From the NCBI RefSeq assembly GCF_017983445.1, contig NZ_JAGOBJ010000005.1, positions 280,585 through 344,584 of the forward strand: DNA of 64,000 nt, given 5' to 3'. Below are positions 60,120 through 64,000 of the stretch, in pieces. Origin of the DNA: Halomonas sp. Lineage in GTDB: Bacteria > Pseudomonadota > Gammaproteobacteria > Pseudomonadales > Halomonadaceae. A model generated the notes under the pieces. The model had not been told where the DNA came from and ran no database searches. It saw nothing but the letters and a program-made list of their open reading frames with translations. The position numbers and the translations under genes were made by a program. Positions within the stretch are counted from its first letter, which is position 1; the number at the start of each line of letters is the position of its first letter.

Positions 60120-61889
60120 ATGTCGAAGCCATCCAAAGATTCAGATCTCAAGAAGGTGCTGAATACCTGCAGGCAGAGCTTTATCTACGTTGGGCTGTTC
60201 AGTTTGTTTATCAACTTACTGATGCTGGTTCCACCGCTTTATATGCTGCAGGTGTATGACCGGGTTATTACCACGCGCAGCCAGGAAACCCTGCTGATGC
60301 TGACTCTGGTCGTGGTGTTCCTGTTTGTAGTGATGGGTGGGCTTGAGTTAATGCGCTCTCGAATCCTGGTGCGGGTTGGCAACCGGCTTGATGTGCTGAT
60401 TAGCCAGCGGCTTTATTCCGCGATGTTCAAACGCACTCTGATGATGCCCGGCAAGCCTTCGGCTCAGCCGTTGAATGATCTTACAACGCTGCGTCAGTTT
60501 CTTTCCGGCAACGGTCTGTTCGCGTTTTTTGATGCGCCTTGGGTGCCTATTTATATCGCCGTTCTGGCGATGTTTCATCCATGGTTCGGGTTGTTCGCTC
60601 TGGGGGCCGGCCTTATCCTGGCGACATTGGCCATCATCAACGAGGTTATTACCAAATCGCTATTAAACGATGCCAATAGCCAGCATGTGCTCGCCCAAGA
60701 CTTAGCCAACAGCAACCTTAGAAACGCCGAAGTACTTCACGCCATGGGGATGCTGCCCGGCATCATGGGGCGCTGGAGCGCGCGGCATCGCGAATACCTG
60801 GTTCTACAATCCAAAGCCAGTGACCGTGCCGGTGTGATAACCAACACTTCTAAAGTGCTCAGGCTGATGTTCCAGTCGTTGATTCTAGGCCTGGGCGCTT
60901 ACCTGGTACTGGCCGGCGATTTGACACCGGGCATGATGATTGCCGGGTCTATCCTGATGGGACGCGCGTTGGCGCCTATCGATCAGATGATCAATGGTTG
61001 GAAGGGCTACTCCGGCGCCCGCACCGCAAGAGCCCGCCTTGAAGAGTTGTTGAATACCATTCCGGCGGAAGAACCGCGGATGCCGCTTCCCAAGCCTAAA
61101 GGGCGCCTCGTGCTGGAAGGCGTTACGGCAGCACCTCCCGGGCAGAAGCTCGCAACGCTGCGCGATATCAATCTGGTGCTGGCCAAAGGCGAGCACCTGG
61201 CCGTCGTTGGCCCCAGCGCGTCAGGCAAGACGACGCTTGCCCGCGTAGTACTGGGCATCTGGCCAAGCCAGTTTGGGTGTGTGCGCCTCGATGGCGCCGA
61301 TATCACCCAGTGGAACCGCGCAGCGTTAGGCACCCATATTGGTTACCTGCCTCAGGATATCGAACTGTTCGATGGCACCATCTCCGAGAATATCGCCCGC
61401 TTTGAAGAGGTAGATCCTCAAGCGGTGGTGCTCGCGGCCCAGCGAGCCGGGGTGCATGAAATGATTCTGGAGCAACCCAGCGGGTATGACACCTGGCTTG
61501 CCCATGGCGGCAACGCGCTATCGGCAGGTCAGCGCCAGCGCATCGGCCTGGCACGAGCGCTATATGGCCAGCCCGTACTGATAGTGCTGGATGAACCGGA
61601 TGCCAACCTGGATGAAGCGGGCGAGCAATCGCTCGCCAACTGTTTGATCCGCCTTCGCCAGGAGGGCACTACGGCCCTGATCATTACCCATCGTTCCCGC
61701 CTGCTCAATAACGTCGATAAGGTTCTGGTACTCAGAGACGGCCAGATATCCTCACTCAAACCACCTACCCAAATGGCGCCCGTGACGAGGATGACGGCCG
61801 ATGGAAGTCGCCCCGTGCCACCCCAGCGCGTGGCCGCGTTAAAGCCTAGCGCACGCGGTCGTAATAGCAGCGAGGACACCTCATCATGA
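60120..61889 (+). CDS. Type I secretion ABC transporter permease/ATPase (PrtD type)
   Basis: 589 aa. The membrane domain (about 20-310) begins LNTCRQSFIYVGLFSLFINL, typical of PrtD/RsaD/LapB-like exporters without a C39 peptidase domain. The ATPase domain has Walker A GPSASGKTTLAR near 365, Q-loop GYLPQDIELFDGT, signature LSAGQRQRIGLARALYG near 468 and Walker B VLIVLDEPDANLD. It should export the giant protein with the fusion protein encoded next (ATGA overlap). No TolC-type gene is in the window. Confidence 0.94.
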   Translation: MSKPSKDSDLKKVLNTCRQSFIYVGLFSLFINLLMLVPPLYMLQVYDRVITTRSQETLLMLTLVVVFLFVVMGGLELMRSRILVRVGNRLDVLISQRLYSAMFKRTLMMPGKPSAQPLNDLTTLRQFLSGNGLFAFFDAPWVPIYIAVLAMFHPWFGLFALGAGLILATLAIINEVITKSLLNDANSQHVLAQDLANSNLRNAEVLHAMGMLPGIMGRWSARHREYLVLQSKASDRAGVITNTSKVLRLMFQSLILGLGAYLVLAGDLTPGMMIAGSILMGRALAPIDQMINGWKGYSGARTARARLEELLNTIPAEEPRMPLPKPKGRLVLEGVTAAPPGQKLATLRDINLVLAKGEHLAVVGPSASGKTTLARVVLGIWPSQFGCVRLDGADITQWNRAALGTHIGYLPQDIELFDGTISENIARFEEVDPQAVVLAAQRAGVHEMILEQPSGYDTWLAHGGNALSAGQRQRIGLARALYGQPVLIVLDEPDANLDEAGEQSLANCLIRLRQEGTTALIITHRSRLLNNVDKVLVLRDGQISSLKPPTQMAPVTRMTADGSRPVPPQRVAALKPSARGRNSSEDTSS

Positions 61890-63226
61890 ATATGCCCAAG
61901 CCCCCCGGTCTTAACATGCCGTCAGCGGCAAACGATGAACTACCGCTTGAAGATAAGCGCTACCGACGGCTAGGTATCGTTATCCTCATCATTGCCGTGG
62001 GCGGTTTTGGCAGCTGGTCGGTATTCGCCAACCTGGCCGTCTCGGTGGTTGCGCCAGGCTCTGTCTCGGTCGAGAGCTTTACCAAGACGGTGCAGCATTT
62101 GGAAGGCGGCATCGTCGAGCGCATCCTGGTTGAGGACGGTGACCACGTTGAAGCGGGCGATGTCTTGATGGTGCTTGACGATACCCAGGCGCGCTCTCAG
62201 CTGCAGGTCACTCGTTCTAACTATCTGATTAGCCGGGCGACCGAAGTGCGCCTTCTGGCTGAGTTAAGCGACGCCGAGACGCTTAATTTTCCTGAGGATC
62301 TGACCGCATCCGACAACCCACGGGTTCAAGAAGTAATGGATGTCCAACGCCGTTTATTTGACTCCCGCCGCGAATCTTTATCCAGCACCCTGGCCTCGCT
62401 AGATGAGCAGATTGTGCAGATGAACGAGCAGATAGAAGGCTTGACCAATACTCAGAACATCAACCAGCGGCGCATAAGTTCACTCGAAGGTGACGCGGCC
62501 AGCCACCGCCAACTGTTTCAAAGGGGCATGATCAGCAGTCAGAGAATGCGTGAACTGGAACGTGAGAGTCTGGAGTACCAGAGCTTCAACGCTCAACATG
62601 CATCTGAAGTTGCCCGCCTGCACTCTCAGATTAGTGAAAACGCGCTGCAAAGGCAGGTCCGACTGCAGGAGTTTCAGCAACAGGTAGGCGAGGCGCTGCG
62701 CCAGACCCAGACCGAAGTTGCCGATGCTGAAGAGCGTCTGAGTGCGCTTCTGGATAAGGTAAACCGCACCCAGGTACTGGCGCCGGTTTCCGGCACGGTG
62801 GTAGGCCTGATGGTGCATACGCTGGGAGGCGTTATCCGCTCTGGCGACCCGCTGCTTGATATTGTGCCGACTAATGTCGGCTTCATTATTGAGGCCAAAG
62901 TGGCTGACCATGATGTCGATCACCTTTACATAGGTCAGCCGGCGGAAATTCGCTTCAGCGCTTTCAACCAGCGTTTATCCAATGTCATCGACGGCGAAGT
63001 TATCCACGTAAGCGCCAACAGCTTCGAGGATGAGGCTACCCGGGCACGTTATTACAAGGTCCGCTTGCGTGTGACCAGCGCCGGTGAAGAAAACATGACC
63101 GAGTCCATGAAGCTACTCGCCGGTATGCCTGCTGAGGTGATGCTACGAACGGGGGAAAGAAGTTTTTCCAGCTACATCGCAAAACCTTTGACCGACATGC
63201 TGGCCCGTGCCATTCGTGAAGATTAA
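61886..63226 (+). CDS. Type I secretion membrane-fusion protein (HlyD/PrtE family)
   Basis: 446 aa with one N-terminal membrane helix (about 30-52), a lipoyl-type beta segment VQHLEGGIVERILVEDGDHV near 75-95, long coiled coils at about 145-290 (SLDEQIVQMNEQIEGL; LRQTQTEVADAEERLSAL), then the second lipoyl half and beta-barrel (APVSGTVVGLMVHTLGG). It bridges the ABC transporter to an outer membrane TolC. The start overlaps the transporter stop by four bases. Confidence 0.94.
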   Translation: MNMPKPPGLNMPSAANDELPLEDKRYRRLGIVILIIAVGGFGSWSVFANLAVSVVAPGSVSVESFTKTVQHLEGGIVERILVEDGDHVEAGDVLMVLDDTQARSQLQVTRSNYLISRATEVRLLAELSDAETLNFPEDLTASDNPRVQEVMDVQRRLFDSRRESLSSTLASLDEQIVQMNEQIEGLTNTQNINQRRISSLEGDAASHRQLFQRGMISSQRMRELERESLEYQSFNAQHASEVARLHSQISENALQRQVRLQEFQQQVGEALRQTQTEVADAEERLSALLDKVNRTQVLAPVSGTVVGLMVHTLGGVIRSGDPLLDIVPTNVGFIIEAKVADHDVDHLYIGQPAEIRFSAFNQRLSNVIDGEVIHVSANSFEDEATRARYYKVRLRVTSAGEENMTESMKLLAGMPAEVMLRTGERSFSSYIAKPLTDMLARAIRED

Positions 63227-63234
63227 GCGATAAC

Positions 63235-63304
63235 CCAGCCGAGGCGGCATATCTAGAAGCGCACTTCCGCCTCGCGCTTATATTGCGCCTCTGGCTGGCT
63301 TTTT
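63235..63304 (+). terminator. Nested hairpin terminator after the fusion-protein gene
   Basis: Outer arms CCAGCC (63235-63240) and GGCTGG (63293-63298) enclose an inner perfect stem GAGGCGG/CCGCCTC (63241-63273). The sequence then runs into CTTTTT. Placed directly after the stop, it is a plausible terminator. Confidence 0.5.
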
Positions 63305-63370
63305 CGGCAGTGGCTGTTCTCTACCGTTTGCGATACGGTCTATCATATTATCCGCTGCGTAGAGACCACT

Positions 63371-63841
63371 ATGGCTGAAAGCAAGAAACTGCTGATCATT
63401 GCCCACGCGCCCTCTGAGAACACTCAAAAGATGTTGGAGGCCGTGATTAATGGCGCATCTAATCCCGACGTAGAAAACGTGGAAGTACGCTCTCTTACCC
63501 CGCTTGAAACACAGCCTGACGACATCAATGCCGCTAGCGCCATTATCCTGGGCACGACTGAAAACCTAGGCTATATGGCGGGTTTGATGAAAGATGTGTT
63601 TGATCGGTGCTACTACCCGTGCCTGGATAAAACCGAGGGCTTGCCGTTCGCGTTTTACGTTCGGGCTGGTCATGATGGCACCGGCACCCAGCGGGCCATT
63701 GAAAGCATTACCAAAGGATTGCGCTGGAGGCTGGTGCAAGACCCGCTTATTTGTCGGGGAGACTTTCAAGCAGGATTCATTGACCAGTGCGAGGAGCTGG
63801 GACTGGCAATGGCGGCCAGCCTGGAAGCAGGTATTATCTGA
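63371..63841 (+). CDS. Flavodoxin-like / NAD(P)H-dependent FMN reductase-type protein
   Basis: 156 aa with a flavodoxin fold: KKLLIIAHAPSENTQKMLEA at the N-terminus (phosphate loop APSENTQ), then AIILGTTENLGYMAGLMKDV and AFYVRAGHDGTGTQRAIESI, which would line the FMN. Likely a small cytoplasmic flavoprotein; partner unknown. No operon neighbour on this strand follows. Confidence 0.83.
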   Translation: MAESKKLLIIAHAPSENTQKMLEAVINGASNPDVENVEVRSLTPLETQPDDINAASAIILGTTENLGYMAGLMKDVFDRCYYPCLDKTEGLPFAFYVRAGHDGTGTQRAIESITKGLRWRLVQDPLICRGDFQAGFIDQCEELGLAMAASLEAGII

Positions 63842-63879
63842 GCGCCTTATTCACAAAAAACGGCGCCCTAAGGCGTAAT

Positions 63880-63909
63880 GCCAGTCAGTTAAGCCTGACT
63901 GGCTTTTTT
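63880..63909 (+). terminator. Rho-independent terminator after the flavodoxin-like gene
   Basis: GCCAGTCAG, a 6-base loop and CTGACTGGC are followed by six U residues. The 9-bp stem overlaps the 3' end of the minus-strand transposase fragment. Confidence 0.93.
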
Positions 63910-64000
63910 CTGACCGTATATTTTTGTGGGCGTGCCCGAACAACACGCGGGTACGACCTTTCTCGTCTATCGGGTAGTAAGAACGAAGGCGCCATCTCCA
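63885..64000 (-). mobile_element. 3' end of probable IS4-type transposase (partial)
   Basis: A minus-strand frame entering from the right edge ends at a TGA (63887-63885). Its last residues, DRRERSYPRVVRARPQKY followed by TVRKK, resemble the basic C-terminus of IS4-family DDE transposases. Only 37 residues are visible. One extra A in the run of six would change the last residues to KKASQA, so the end might be slightly frame-shifted. The rest is outside the window. Confidence 0.5.

Overview
The window looks like chromosomal DNA of a moderately GC-rich, halophilic or marine gammaproteobacterium, most likely a Halomonadaceae member (Halomonas sensu lato). This rests on gene content and protein style: a TRAP transporter cluster, a caa3-type oxidase with fused subunits I+III, type A PutA with PutP, a sufBCDS-sufT operon under an Rrf2 regulator, RimK with its zinc-protease partner, and acidic secreted proteins. 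No marker gene settles the taxonomy. No rRNA, tRNA, CRISPR array or prophage was seen.

Layout. 1-4480 (minus): a TRAP uptake cluster (dctP, tetR, dctQ, dctM) leading into an amidohydrolase cut by the left edge. 4.6-5.7 kb (plus): an AzlCD-type amino-acid exporter. 5.9-7.9 kb (minus): alkaline phosphatase and a small secreted protein. 8.2-13.5 kb: a SplB-like radical SAM protein, a Na/Pi symporter with a coiled-coil satellite, tyrS and two small regulators. 13.5-20.6 kb: cytochrome c oxidase subunits II and I+III, a small membrane protein, a copper-type P-ATPase, and two membrane proteins (DUF2231, HemJ/CopD-like). 20.7-26.5 kb (minus): DUF2797, YeaC, rhomboid protease, metallophosphoesterase, NAD kinase, DMT transporter and a Pmp3/YqaE-type protein. 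26.7-33.7 kb (plus): a CBS protein and the proline block (AraC regulator, putA, structured spacer, putP). 33.8-38.2 kb: yqcC, DUF3549, zinc protease, rimK, a helical protein and a SanA-like protein. 38.2-44.3 kb (minus): the SUF Fe-S assembly operon. 44.5-46.4 kb: small housekeeping genes.

46.7-63.2 kb is the most striking region. A single 12.8-kb gene (4,268 aa, minus) is separated by an AT-rich spacer from a divergent type I secretion ABC transporter and membrane-fusion protein. The giant has no Sec signal and no visible RTX nonapeptides. It is a mosaic of carbohydrate-binding-like beta-sandwiches, Calx-beta domains, a malectin-like domain, a glucose/sorbosone-dehydrogenase-like beta-propeller, duplicated anchor-type modules and four CBM6-like domains. 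It is probably a secreted or surface-held polysaccharide-binding protein, perhaps with sugar-oxidising activity. The window ends with a flavodoxin-like gene and the 3' end of a probable transposase.

Non-coding signals include two minus-strand small-RNA candidates that share the same 12-nt box just before strong terminators (about 22.75 and 27.17 kb), a run of five hairpins plus a 46-codon ORF between putA and putP, a 12-bp perfect inverted repeat between dctP and azlC, and an IscR type-1-like operator over the -10 box of the suf promoter. All calls come from reading the sequence; no database search was run.
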